From assembly GCA_965153355.1 (NCBI GenBank), contig OZ231127.1, positions 52,452,001-52,516,000 of the forward strand: DNA of 64,000 bases, written 5' to 3'. Origin of the DNA: Flaccisagitta enflata (lineage: Eukaryota > Chaetognatha > Sagittoidea > Aphragmophora). Shown piece after piece: positions 42,733-54,087 of this stretch; within the stretch, counting starts at the first letter, position 1, and every line of letters begins with the position of its first letter. The notes beneath the pieces are model-generated. The model was not told where the DNA came from and made no database searches. It saw nothing but the letters and a program-made list of their open reading frames with translations. The translations under genes and the position numbers were made by a program.

Positions 42733-42885
42733 AAACAAGGCCAACACCCATAGGTCATTTCCACAATAAACCGGCTCAGCTGAAATTCATGATATAACAG
42801 GCAAAAAAATATTGTTAGTTGCGGACACGCTACTCTAAAAGAGGCGTTGTCCATCCATTGGTCCGTCTGTTCATCTGCATGAAAT
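42733..42885 (-). mobile_element. H fragments, two partial copies; twins near 47815-47967
   Basis: ACAAGGCCAACACCCATAGG (3' end type) at 42733 and, in plus orientation, AGTTGCGGACACGCTACTC with GGTCCGTCTGTTC at 42817. GAAAATGGCGGATTCTTTTT at 42895 follows, resembling an X TIR. Confidence 0.5.
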
Positions 42886-43198
42886 AATTTTGGAAAATGG
42901 CGGATTCTTTTTAACCCTGCACTAAAAGCACTATAACTCAAAAATGGTTGGAGATATCAGCTCTTTCAATTCCTCAGGCAATTTTCCATCGATTTACCTA
43001 CCTGGTAAAATTTTTTTACAATTTCTACTATTTTTTATTAATTTTTCTTGAAAAAGTGTCCCTTTGAAAAATGAACAAAAAGATCTTGGTGTTTTTCAAT
43101 GTTTGAGGCCAGTCAAATGAGTTGAGACTGGGCCAAATAGTGTTATTCTTGCCAGATGATGTACTTTGCATGTCTTAGTTAGTTTCTGACAAGTAGAG

Positions 43199-43400
43199 AT
43201 GCAAAAGCGGAAGCGGATGCGGAAGCGGAAGCAGGTGGAGCATGAAAGCAGGTTTGAGCATGAAAGCGGAAGCGCAATTCTGAAATCAAGTGGAAGTGGA
43301 AGCGGAAGCGAAAAGTTTTTCTATGCCTAATAGAAGCGGGAGCGGAAGCGGAAGGACATGATCAAGCGCTTCTGCTTCCGCTTCCACTTCCGCTTCCACT
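43199..43400. repeat. (GGAAGC)n foldback; twin at 48284-48482
   Basis: Hexamer runs GGAAGCGGATGCGGAAGC on the left and CTTCCGCTTCCACTTCCGC on the right, with two further purine hexamer blocks between them, can form a long stem. Confidence 0.85.
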
Positions 43401-43850
43401 TTTATTTCAGATCCTGACACCATTTTGACAATAATTATGTCAGTTTCAATAGTACTTATCTTAGTATGATTTGTTCATTTTTTATTGTTTCTTTCTGGCA
43501 GCTTCCACAATAAACAAGCACAGCTGAAATCCATGATATGGTGGGCGATGAAGAATAGTTTCTTCCCACAAATCATTTCATTGATGATGAAAGCTGTTCC
43601 GAGACATCACATGAGACCAAGTGCCCAACATAAATCCTTCATACTCAAGATTTTGATAGGTTAGGTGGCTCAAATAAGTGCCAAAACAACCCGTTTTTTC
43701 AGTCACACTTGTGTCACACTTCATATTGTCAATGTAAAAGACATAAAAAAATCATTAGACCCCCCATACTTCGGTTATTTTTTCACATCTGCAATCACTA
43801 AGGAAGCACCAAGAATTTGGCATCAATTGGCTGTTGTTTACTATGGAAAA

Positions 43851-46800
43851 ATGACCGTTGTAAAACTTTTATTTCACCACCAAGTTAAAATTGTCACAAA
43901 ATAGCATCCAAAATTTTTGATTCCTAATGAAATAATAACTGGTCTTCTAATCAGAGGAAAAATTTGCAATTAGACTAATTTCAGAAAAAAAATTTTGATA
44001 GTTTATTTGTACAAAATTTCAGCTCAATTGGTCAATTGGTTGCCAAGAAAATTTAATTTTGTTTTCAAAAAAGGCTTTTAAATCAGCCATATTTTTTTTC
44101 GATTTTACCTCTTACAACTCCATGTACGCACGTGTACGCAGGTTATGGTTCTCATGGCCATGATTGCTCTAAAGTATAATGCACTGGGGTCTAAAAGCCG
44201 CGTGGCGAGCGGAGACGACCTGTAAATGACCCGCTCAAGTCAAAATCGACACAAAACAGAATACACAAAATTTCTAAATCTTCATGAAATCATAACTCTT
44301 CTTCTAATTGAAGAAATAAATTCGGGACTGCACTCATTTGACGGCAATTATTTAGAAGTTTATCTGTACTAAATTTTAGCTCAATCGGTCAAGCAATTGA
44401 CGAGAAAATTGAATTTTTAGTCGTGGACGCGCAACTCTTCCACTTGCCGGTCAGTTCATCCCTCCGTCAGTCTGTAATATTTTTGAATTACGAGTGGTTT
44501 CTGCAACACTGCTCCTGCCCCACCATCCGCAACTGTATCGCCGTGTATCTGGCCTTGTTTTTTTTTCTTCAAAAAGAACTTAAAGCAATTTTCAGGCCTG
44601 TATAATTGATTTGGAGATTGGGAAGGTAATCAAAGGGGGAAAAAAGACAAGAAAAAGAAAATCTGAGGAAAATATTAATTTTGACAGTACCAAATAAAAC
44701 AAGGCCAGATACTAGGCAATCCAGTCACGGACGGTTGGGCAGGAGCAGTCATGCGAAAACCGCTCGTAATTCAAAAATGTGACGGACGGACCGACCGACG
44801 GACCGACCGACCTACCGACCGACACGGCAAGGTGTAGAGTCGCGTGTCCGCGACTAAAAACTTATTTGTGAAACACAATTTAATACTTTTTCAACTTTAA
44901 CTACATATGTTATTGCTTTCTGAGGAAGAAAATCATAGATTGTAAAAAGCAATGTGGCGCATTGCACGGAAGAAAATCAAACAAGGCCGGATACCCTAGT
45001 GGCATGCAGATGGGCAGGAGCAGTGCTGGAGAAGGTCATTTGGGCATCTGGACAGGAGCTCGAAAAATCTCAAAAATGCAAAAAAAGTAAATAGTCGCAA
45101 AAGTGTTAGATGGTCAGCGGTACCCGTGCCCTGCTTAAGTAGGTTGTGGTTGAAGTTGAGGGGGAGCGGGGCAGCGGCCCCAACTCCCCAAAGGGGTCGA
45201 TGACCTATGCTTTCACGCACATGGGGAATTTTCTCCTCCTCCTCCTCCTCCTCCTCCTCCTCCTCCTCCTCCTCCTCCTCCTCCTCCTCCTCCTCCTCCT
45301 GGGATCGGGCGTCTTGGCTGGGATTTGGCCCTCAAGGTTGAGATTTGGGCCTCTAGGCTGAAATTGGGGCCTCAAAGTTGGGATCCGGGCCTCGAGGCTA
45401 GGTTTTGGCCTTTAGGCTAGGATTTGGGCCTGGAGGCTAGGATTTGGGCCTGGAGGCTAGGATTTGGGCCTCAAGTCTGGGATTTGGGCTTTGAGACTGG
45501 AATTTGGGCCTCAAGACTTGGATTTGAGGGGGGGACGGAGAAGAAGGAGAAGAAGGGGCCTCGAGACTGGAGTTTGGGCATCAAGACTGGGATTTGAATG
45601 GGGGGGGGGACGGAGAAGGAGGAGGAGAAGAAGGAGGAGGAGAAAATTCCCCATATGTGTGAAAGCATAGGTCATCGACCCCTTCGGGGCCGCTGCCCAA
45701 AAGGGTACTGACCAACCAACCAACCAACTGACCAACCAACCAACTAACCAACAGACCGACATAGCTGGGTGTAGAGTTGCGTAGCACGCGACTAAAAGGG
45801 GGGGGATCAAAAGCGACTTAATTCTATACACCCCTGTCAATTTTTTCTCTTCAACTTAACCTCGTACTATCTTCGCCAAAATAAATACGACACCTTCTAT
45901 CTACAATATCTTGGCTTCTAGAAAAGCTAGATTTTTTTTAAAAAGAAATCAATCATCCTCGATAGATCTACAAAATGAGTCCAATCTGGTAACTGTATCT
46001 TAAGGCATTTAAAAATGGCAAGCAGAAAAAGGAAAATAGTCATATTCAGAATTGATAAAAGATTGTGAAAAAAAAATCAAATTTGATATTACTTTAACTT
46101 TTATTATCTTAACCTCTGGAGAAGCTAGATTTTTTTTCCAAAAAGCAAATTAATCTACATCAAAAAATCTCGAAGGTGGGCTCAATCTGGATTCTGTAGC
46201 TTAAGCCGTTTAAAAATAGCAAGCAAAACAGTAAAGCTTAATCAAAATGATTGGCTTGCAAAAACTGTGGAAAAATGAGAAGAGGTTATCACCTCTGTTA
46301 ATGAAGAAATGCAATATAAATTGCATTTTAGATCCACAGTCTTGTGTATTTTTTATAAAAATAACTTACTTGACCACCAAACTCTTTCAGTACTGAATTT
46401 TATCAGAGTATGGTCAGTAAATCATATCTTTGCCAGGGTGTCGCCTTTCTTTTGGCGAAGATAGTACATGTACCTGCGTGTTTACGGGAAATGGCTCTCC
46501 TGGTCAGGATACATGTAAGTATGATGCATTAGGGTTTAAAAGCCCCAAGGCGAGCCGTGGCAATATACAACTGACCACCTAACACTGGGTCTGTTTCTAC
46601 TTGTGACAACCGCGATTTTTAGTCGCGTGCTACGCGACTCTACAACCCGCTTTGTCGGTCCGTCCGTCGGTCCGTCCATCCGTCGGTCCGTCGGTCCGTC
46701 ACACTTTACTTTTTTTTTGTTTTTGCGGTTTTTGCTCCTGCCCAAATGATGGAGTGACCTCAATTATGGCCCCTGCCCACCCGCACGCGACTGGGGTAGC

Positions 46801-48934
46801 CGTGTATCCGGCCTTGTTTCAACTCACCAGGGTTCATGTATGTTTCTTTGTTCAGTTCTTTCTAATATTTGAATTTTGTACAAAAAGAAGAAGAAGAACA
46901 AAACAAGACCGGATACAGGGCTACCCAAGTCGCGTGTGGGTGGGCAGGGGCTGTAATTGAGGTCACCAGATCATTTGGGCAGGAGCAGTGAAGCCAAAAA
47001 TCCCAAAAACCCAGAAAAAGTAAAGTGTGACGGACAGACCAACGGACGGATGGACAGATGGACGGACCGACAAAGCGGGGTGTAGAGTCGCGTAGCACGC
47101 GACTAATTAAAGGCAGGGGGGGAATCAAAGGCAACTTAATCATATACACCCTGGAATTAACTGAAGGCTTTAAAAACAGCTAAACAAAATTGAAAAGGAA
47201 TAATCTGATGATTTAAATATGATGGGAATTTCTCAATACTGTCAGTCAAAAACCAAAGAACGTCTTTATATATAAACAGTCAAACAGACATAGAAAGAAA
47301 AACTGACAGATAGATTCATAAGCGGTCAAGTAAAAGAACAGTAAAACAGATTTGCAAGAAGCAGAAAAAATCATTAATTTCACTGCAGCGGTATCCAACT
47401 TAAATTCCGCCCTAAAAAAGGTTCCCGCGCTCGTAGAAAGTTGCGCATGGGCTCGTTCAGTCAGGTTTTTGCAAAGGAACATTGTGAGGTGGGCGCAAAG
47501 GCACGATTTGGCGCATTTCCGGGATGCAACCGGCGTATTGGGCATGGGATTTTTGCCTCAGGAATGGGATTTGCACCTGAAGTCTGGAATCTGGGCCTTG
47601 AGGCTGAGATTTCGCCTCCAGACTGGGATTTGGGCCTCCAGGCAAGCCGCTGCCCAAAAATCGCAGCGGTATACAAAGTCGTAGTCTTTTGTTTTCTAAG
47701 TGGTGTACCAGTATGCCTCTAACCAAAAACATTTTATTTCAGAGAAAATCTTTCTTTTTTTTTCAAACAAATGACACCAGTCTTTATGGAAAAAAATTCG
47801 TTCAGTTGGCGCATAAACAAGGCCAACACCCATAGGTCATTTCCACAATAAACCGGCTCAGCTGAAATTCATGATATAACAGGCAAAAAAATATTGTTAG
47901 TTGCGGACACGCTACTCTAAAAGAGGCGTTGTCCATCCATTGGTCCGTCTGTTCATCTGCATGAAATAATTTTGGAAAATGGCGGATTCTTTTTAACCCT
48001 GCACTAAAAGCACTATAACTCAAAAATGGTTGGAGATATCAGCTCTTTCAATTCCTCAGGCAATTTTCCATCGATTTACCTACCTGGTAAAATTTTTTTA
48101 CAATTTCTACTATTTTTTATTAATTTTTCTTGAAAAAGTGTCCCTTTGAAAAATGAACAAAAAGATCTTGGTGTTTTTCAATGTTTGAGGCCAGTCAAAT
48201 GAGTTGAGACTGGGCCAAAAAGTGTTATTCTTGCCAGATGATGTACTTTGCATGTCTTAGTTAGTTTCTGACAAGTAGAGATGCAGAAGCGGAAGCGGAT
48301 GCGGAAGCGGAAGCAGGTGGAGCATGAAAGCAGGTTTGAGCATGAAAGCGGAAGCGCAATTCTGAAATCAAGTGGAAGTGGAAGCGGAAGCGAAAAGTTT
48401 TTCTATGCCTAATAGAAGCGGGAGCGGAAGCGGAAGGACATGATCAAGCGCTTCTGCTTCCGCTTCCACTTCCGCTTCCACTTTTATTTCAGATCCTGAC
48501 ACCATTTTGACAATAATTATGTCAGTTTCAATAGTACTTATCTTAGTATGATTTGTTCATTTTTTATTGTTTCTTTCTGGCAGCTTCCACAATAAACAAG
48601 CACAGCTGAAATCCATGATATGGTGGGCGATGAAGAATAGTTTCTTCCCACAAATCATTTCATTGATGATGAAAGCTGTTCCTAGACATCACATGAGACC
48701 AAGTGCCTAACATACATCCTTCATACTCAAGATTTTGAGAGGTTAGGTGGCTCAAATTAGAGCCAAAACAGCCCGTTTTTTCAGTCACACTTGTGTCACA
48801 CTTCATATTGTCAATGTAAAAGACATAAAAAAATCATTAGACCCCCCATGCTTCGGTTATTTTTTCACATCTGCAATCACTAAGGAAGCACCAAGAATTT
48901 GGCATCAATTGGCTGTTGTTTACTATGGAAAAAT
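43851..48934 (+). repeat. tandem duplication, copy B (about 5084 bp)
   Basis: Colinear with copy A; offset 5090 at the start and about 5082 after the small deletion. The (TCC)n tract (about 45233-45300) differs slightly. The last 250 bp differ from copy A at about eight positions, seven of them within roughly 90 bp (about 48680-48775). It ends TTTACTATGGAAAAAT, then unique sequence. Confidence 0.95.
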
Positions 48935-49138
48935 TTCACTCATAGTAAATTTGTCCAGAATGACGATTTGCCCGTTTTTCACACATATTGGTATGCCATA
49001 GTAAAATAATCATACTGTTAGGACCGAATGAGACAAAAATGGTTTACCTCCATTTAGTACAGATATGAACCAGGTTACATGCCAAATTTCAGACCTTCAT
49101 GTCAATTCTAGCCTGAGAAATAAAAAATAATGAACTAG

Positions 49139-49359
49139 TAACCGATTTTGTTAACACCCTGTTACGATCCCATTACGCTGTGTATCATAGTGGTTAACAT
49201 AGTTTTCATTTTATTTGAGTGAACTTTTTTTAACATGCCGTGAAAGTGCATCAAATTTTACGCCAAAAACCAAAATTTCAAGACTTTTGCTTCAGCCGTT
49301 TCAGAAAAATGTAAATTTTTTTGCGCGGTGTCAGTAATGGTGTTAACAAAATCGGTCAC
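49139..49359. mobile_element. 221-bp MITE with 21-bp TIRs
   Basis: The ends GTAACCGATTTTGTTAACAC and, inverted, GTGACCGATTTTGTTAACAC differ at one base. The interior is non-coding. No convincing duplication in the flanks. Confidence 0.7.
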
Positions 49360-49439
49360 TTTCTTTTCAGATCCTCCGTAAATTGAGAAAAAAATGCACG
49401 AGCCGATGCGATTCGATTGATCCAATCTCCCAAGTAGCA

Positions 49440-49805
49440 GGAAGAAGAAGGAAAAGGAGGAGAAGAAGAAGAAGAAGTAGAAGAAGAAGAAGAAGATGAT
49501 GATGAAGATGAAGATGAAGAAGAAGAAGAAGAAGAAGAAGAAGAAGAAGAAGAAGAAGAAGAAGAAGAAGAAGAAGAAGAAGAAGGAGATAGTGAAGATG
49601 AAGACAAATATGAGGATAATAACAAAGACAACGATGATAATGATGAAAAATTAAGTCGATGACGACGACGACAACGACGACGACAACGACGTCGACGACG
49701 TCAACGTCGACAACGAGGAGGACAACGACGACGACGACAGCAACAACAATGACGACAATGATGATGATGATGAGGATGATGATGATGAAAAAGACAAAAA
49801 AAAGA
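49440..49805 (+). repeat. compound triplet tract (GAA)n, (GAT)n, (GAC)n
   Basis: AGAAGA runs to about 49585, then GATGATAATGATG, then GACGACGACAACGACG with GTCGACGACGTC palindromes (49660-49735), then GATGATGATG. All differ at one base of a GAN triplet. Confidence 0.95.
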
Positions 49806-49850
49806 TGATGATGTGAAAGACAGAGAACGAGTACCCACCCCCCCCCTAAA

Positions 49851-49979
49851 AAAAGGCCGGATACACGGCAATTCAGTCGTGGACAGTTGGGCAGGAGTAG
49901 TAATGCAAACACTGCTCAGAAATCAAAAATGTGAAGGGCCGACTGACATGGCAAGGTGTAAGGTCGCGTGTCCGCGGCT
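49851..49979 (-). mobile_element. H repeat (GGAC subfamily)
   Basis: AAAAGGCCGGATACACGGCA, AGTCGTGGACAGTTGGGCAG, a short minisatellite, GGCAAGGTGTA, then GGTCGCGTGTCCGCGGCT before AAAAAG. Confidence 0.8.
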
Positions 49980-50054
49980 AAAAAGAGAGAACATGTGCAT
50001 TTTATGGAGTAACCAGTAACAGGTTACACGGAAGGACATTGTGGCCTCTAGGAG

Positions 50055-50135
50055 GAAAAAGAAGGCGAAGAAGAAAGAAAAGAAGAAGAAGAAGAAGAAA
50101 AAGAAATAGAAGAAAAAGAAAAAGAAAAAAGAAAG
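50055..50135 (+). repeat. (AAG)n / (AAAAAG)n tract
   Basis: Purine-only AAGAAGAAGAAG with A-rich interruptions. Confidence 0.85.
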
Positions 50136-50212
50136 AAGCAGGCCTGTATATTGTTCCATATTTCCCCCCCCCCCCATGGAGAAATAAGGGTTTGGAGAAA
50201 GGAAGGAGGAAA

Positions 50213-52692
50213 CTAGTCATCCAAGGATCGCACATGGTCAGCGGTACCCGATGCCCTGCTGGTAGTGGTCCAGTGCAGAGGTGGAGTGAGAGCAGGGCAG
50301 CGGCCCCAAAGGGCCGATGTCCTGTAGAACACAGGGGGGAATTTCGAGGGGGCATATTTCAGCATTTAGATGGCTGATTTACGCTACTGGGGGCATATTT
50401 GAGGGCTGGAGGGCTGAATCACGGCTTGGAGCACAGATTTGAGGTTTGGAGGGCTGATTTGATGCCTGGAGGGCTGACTGAAGGTCTGGAGGGCAGATTT
50501 GAGGTCTGGAGGGTGGATTTGAGGCATGGGGGAGACTAATTTTAAGCCAAGAGGGCTGATTTGAGCAGGTATTACATCCTCAAATTAGGTGTTGTTTATA
50601 AACGCCAAATAAACGCCGTTTATAAACAATGATATACTACTGTTTATAAACATTAGAAATGCAAGCCAAATAAACAAAAATTGTTTCAATGGCAGTAAAA
50701 AACGCTGTTTATAAACGACTTCATCTCACTGTTTATGAACAAAGGAAAAAAAGAAATTGTTTGACCTGATCAGTACAAACTGAAAATGTCCACACTAGAA
50801 AATGTTCTATTAGAAAAGTCAAAATTTTGAAGGTTGCTACTAATTTTTCTGACCCCAAAAATCGTTAAAAAGAGCCCATAATTGATTGTTTATAAACACA
50901 TAAATATTGATGTTTATAAACAACAAAAATTAGGTGTTTATAAACGCTAAATAATTTGTGTTGACAAACACCAAAAAATATTAAAAAGTCGTTTATTTCC
51001 CCCTTAGACCCCCTATAACCACAAAAATTGCAATGGATAATGTACAAAGGATTTTTATATTTCCCTCCTTGCTCCTCTTCCTCCTCCTCCTCCTCATTCA
51101 TAAATTGTTTATTTGCCCGCAATTTCTTTTGTAAATAAACAAATGTTTATTTGCTCCCAATTTCTTTTCCAAATAAACAAAAAATCGTTTATTTGGCACC
51201 ATAAATTTGTTTTCATAAACGTTTACACTCCTTTAGAAGTTTTTGTGTTTATAAACACCAAAAATATGAATCTCATAAACAAATTTGTTTATTTGGTACC
51301 ATAAATTTGATCTCATAAACAGATTATTATATTTTTCTCCGCCTCCCCCTCCTCCTCCTCCTCATCCAAGATTGTTTATTTGCCCCCAATTTCCTTTCCA
51401 AATAAACAAAAAATCGTTTATTTGGCACCATAAATTTGTTTTCATAAATGTTTACACTCCTTTAGAAGTTATTGTGTTTATAAACACCAAAAATATGAAC
51501 CTCATAAACGAATTCGTTTATTTGGTACCATAAATTGGATCTCATAAACAGATTTTTATATTTCTCTCCTCCTCCTCCTCCTCCTCCTCCTCCTTCTCCT
51601 CATCCAAAATCGTTTATTTGCTCCCAATTTCCTTTCCAAATAAACAAAAAATCGTTTATTTGGCACCATAAATTTGTTTTCATAAACGTTTACACTCCTT
51701 TAGAAGTTGGGAGCAAATAAACAATTTTGGATGAGGAGGAGGAGGGGGAGGAGGAGGAGAGAAATATAAAAATCTGTTTATGAGATCCAATTTATGGTAC
51801 CAAATAAACAAATTCGTTTATGAGGTTCATATTTTTGGTGTTTATAAACACAAAAACTTCTAAAGGAGTGTAAACGTTTATGAAAACAAATTTATGGTGC
51901 CAAATAAACAATTTTTTGTTTATTTGGAGAGGAAATTAGGAGCAAATAAACGATTTTGGATGAGGAGGAGGAGTAGGGGTGGAAGGAGAAAAAAGATTCT
52001 AAAGTACTATTTCCATTGCAATTTTTGTGGCTATAAACAAAAGAAATAGGGGGCAAATAAACAATTTTTGTTTATTCTTTTGGCGTTTATAAACACAATA
52101 TATTTAGCGTTTATAAACGCTTATTTTTTGTTGTTTATTAACATCAATATTATTGTGTTTATAAACGATCATTTATGGGCTCATTTTAACAATTTTTAAA
52201 GCCCAAAAAAATGGAAGCAACCTTCAAATTTTTGAATTGTTTAATAGAACATTTTCTAACTTGGGCTTTTTCAGTTTGTACTGATCAGGTCAAACAATAT
52301 CTTTTTTTCCTCCATTTATAAACAGTACTATAGAGTCGTTTAAAAACAGCGTTTTTTAATACCATTTAAACAATTTTATTGATTTGATATGCATCTTTTG
52401 ATATTCATAAACAATTGCATAGCATTGTTTATAAACGGCGTTTATTTGGCGTTTATAAACACCCCTAATATCGAGCACGTAATATCTCGATTTGAGCCTT
52501 GAAAGCTAAATTGAGGCCTGAGAGGGCTAATTTGAAGCCTAGGAGGGCTAATTTGAAGCCCGGGAGAGCTAATTTGATGCTCAACGGGGGGGGGGACGGA
52601 CGGAAGGACGGATGGACAGACAGACGGACGTCTCGAAATTCCCCCCTGTGTTCTACAGGACATCGGCCCTTTGGGGCCGCTGCCCAAAAAGC
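50213..52692. mobile_element. M element with type B cores, opened by a 1.9-kb foldback
   Basis: Left: GTCATCCAAGGATCGCACATG, GTCAGCGGTACCCGATGCCC and the core GCAGCGGCCCCAAAGGGCCG-ATGTCCTGTAGAACACAGGG. Right: the inverted core ending GGCCGCTGCCCAAAAAG. GAGGGCTGATTTGAGG minisatellite borders both sides (50350-50566, 52490-52580). The foldback 50567-52487 lies within this minisatellite. Confidence 0.8.
50567..52487. mobile_element. 1.9-kb foldback element rich in the palindrome GTTTATAAAC
   Basis: The ends TATTACATCCTCAAATTAGG-TG and, inverted, TATTACGTGCTCGATATTAGG lead on both sides into GTTTATAAACGCC-AAATAAACGCC-GTTTATAAACAATG. I count 15 exact copies of the 10-bp palindrome and many CAAATAAAC/GTTTATTTG half-like words. 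Three direct about 235-bp units (starting near 51102, 51370, 51609, each led by a (TCC)n tract) lie left of the turning point near 51709; the right arm holds inverted equivalents. No coding frame looks real. Confidence 0.85.
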
Positions 52693-52756
52693 AAAAAAAA
52701 AGAAAACTTGGGGAAATGTTACTTTTGACAATAACAAGGTTATGGAACATACACCC

Positions 52757-52805
52757 CTGGGAAGAAGAAGAAGAACAGGAAGAAGAGGAAGAAGAAAAAA
52801 CAGAA
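52757..52805 (+). repeat. (GAA)n tract
   Basis: GAAGAAGAAGAACAGGAAGAAG and similar. It follows the M element closely. Confidence 0.85.
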
Positions 52806-52819
52806 AAAAAAGGGCGGCT

Positions 52820-52860
52820 CAAGCGTCATTATGGTCAGCGGTTCCCGATGCCCCATTGAT
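52820..52860 (+). mobile_element. M end fragment
   Basis: ATGGTCAGCGGTTCCCGATGCCCC without its partner. Confidence 0.6.
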
Positions 52861-52990
52861 ATCTGAGGTCTGGTCAATCTGCTTTGCCTGTCCCTATGTC
52901 CTTCTCCCAGCCTGTACCTGGTTTTGACATGCGAAGTGATGTTTTGAGTCACTTAAGTCAACCATAGAGTCTTTGCCATGAGAATGTTGG

Positions 52991-53250
52991 ACTATTTACA
53001 TAGCCTCATTAATTTTGGCTTTTTGCAACTGTTGTTTGTGTACTATTTACATAGACCTTAACATTTGTTGCTTACTCTTTTGCTTGACTTGCTAAAGATA
53101 ATATGCCGGTAGCTCTTTGTGGTTTTCATAGGTTTTGAAAAAATTTTTAAAGGTTTTGTCAAAAATCAAATCTTCTAATTTTCATTTTATTTAAGTTTTA
53201 GATTTTTTAAAAAACTTATTCCAAACCATTTCTCTGTACTATTTACATAG
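52991..53250 (+). repeat. three copies of ACTATTTACATAG
   Basis: Exact 13-mers at 52991-53003, 53042-53054 and 53238-53250 in otherwise unremarkable AT-rich sequence. Confidence 0.8.
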
Positions 53251-53304
53251 GCTTTGTCTTGGTTTGGTATAAGACTCTTTCATTCTACTCCTGATCTAGG
53301 TTTT

Positions 53305-53600
53305 TCCCCCTACCCACCCCTACCTCCTACCCACCGCTACCCCTACCTCCTAACCACCGCTACCGCTACCTCCTTCCCACCGCTACCCCTACCTCCTACC
53401 CAGCCCTACCTCCTCCTACCAACCTACTCCTACCTACCACCTACCCCTACAACCTACCTACCTACCCCACCTACCCTCCTACCCATCCATACCCCTACCA
53501 CCTACCTACCCCTATTTACCTACCCCCACCTACCCTCCCACCCATACCTCCTACCTAACCACCTACCCTTTCCTCCTACCTACCCCTACCCTGCTCACCA
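53305..53600 (+). repeat. (CCTACC)n pyrimidine-rich minisatellite
   Basis: CCCCTACCTCCTACCCACCG and CTACCTACC units. The proline/tyrosine frame across it is an artefact. Confidence 0.9.
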
Positions 53601-54087
53601 ACTTTTTGCTATTCTGTCTCATACCTCTCACTACCTCTACCTTTCACTGCCTCAACCTTCTTTGACCATTTGTTTTTCAACTGTCTGCACATGTACCTTT
53701 GACCACTGAAGCCCTTTTTGATCACATGACCTATCCTCATCCTCATCTTCACCTTTCCTTACCTTTTCTATCAACCTTGTCATTTCATTACACTGTATTT
53801 TCTCCACAACAACTTTTATGATTTATTCTCCTATTTTCATAATATCTCCTCTATATTTTGGTATGGGTAATAGCAAGGGTGATGGGAAGCCTCTAAACCC
53901 GCCAAGACCAAGTGTAGATTTAATGTATAGGTCTTGCCTGGTCCACAGTCCAGGTTTACTTATCCATGGATAGTTGGAGATGTTTGTATTTTGCATATTC
54001 TCAATCTTTATTTTGTCTGCTGTAAGTTGAACTAAGCGATAAAGTGTTTTAACATTGATATATTTTTAATATTGTAGTGTTGGGGTA
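53601..54087. other. no recognised feature
   Basis: Pyrimidine-rich, then ordinary AT-rich sequence. Nothing supportable. Confidence 0.45.

Larger units (their letters stand above)
38761..43850 (+). repeat. tandem duplication, copy A (5090 bp)
   Basis: Begins ATGACCGTTGTAAAACTTTT and runs to TTTACTATGGAAAA. Copy B follows directly with the same start at 43851. About a dozen differences are seen over the first 4.7 kb: single-base changes, a 9-bp deletion in B near 46735, and small indels in homopolymers. No gene inside. The content is H, M and W repeats and a GGAAGC foldback, listed separately. The shared word at the breakpoints is AAAT. Confidence 0.95.

Noticed and set aside
38761-48934. 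Duplicate as two unrelated repeat clusters
   Set aside because: Unique spacer DNA and element order, not only repeats, are shared over the full 5 kb with a single junction.
49356-49912. Poly-Ser, Leu/Val and Asp-type frames
   Set aside because: These are triplet repeats (GAA, GAT, GAC) read in all frames. Similar cases at 56770-56988 and 57182-57598.
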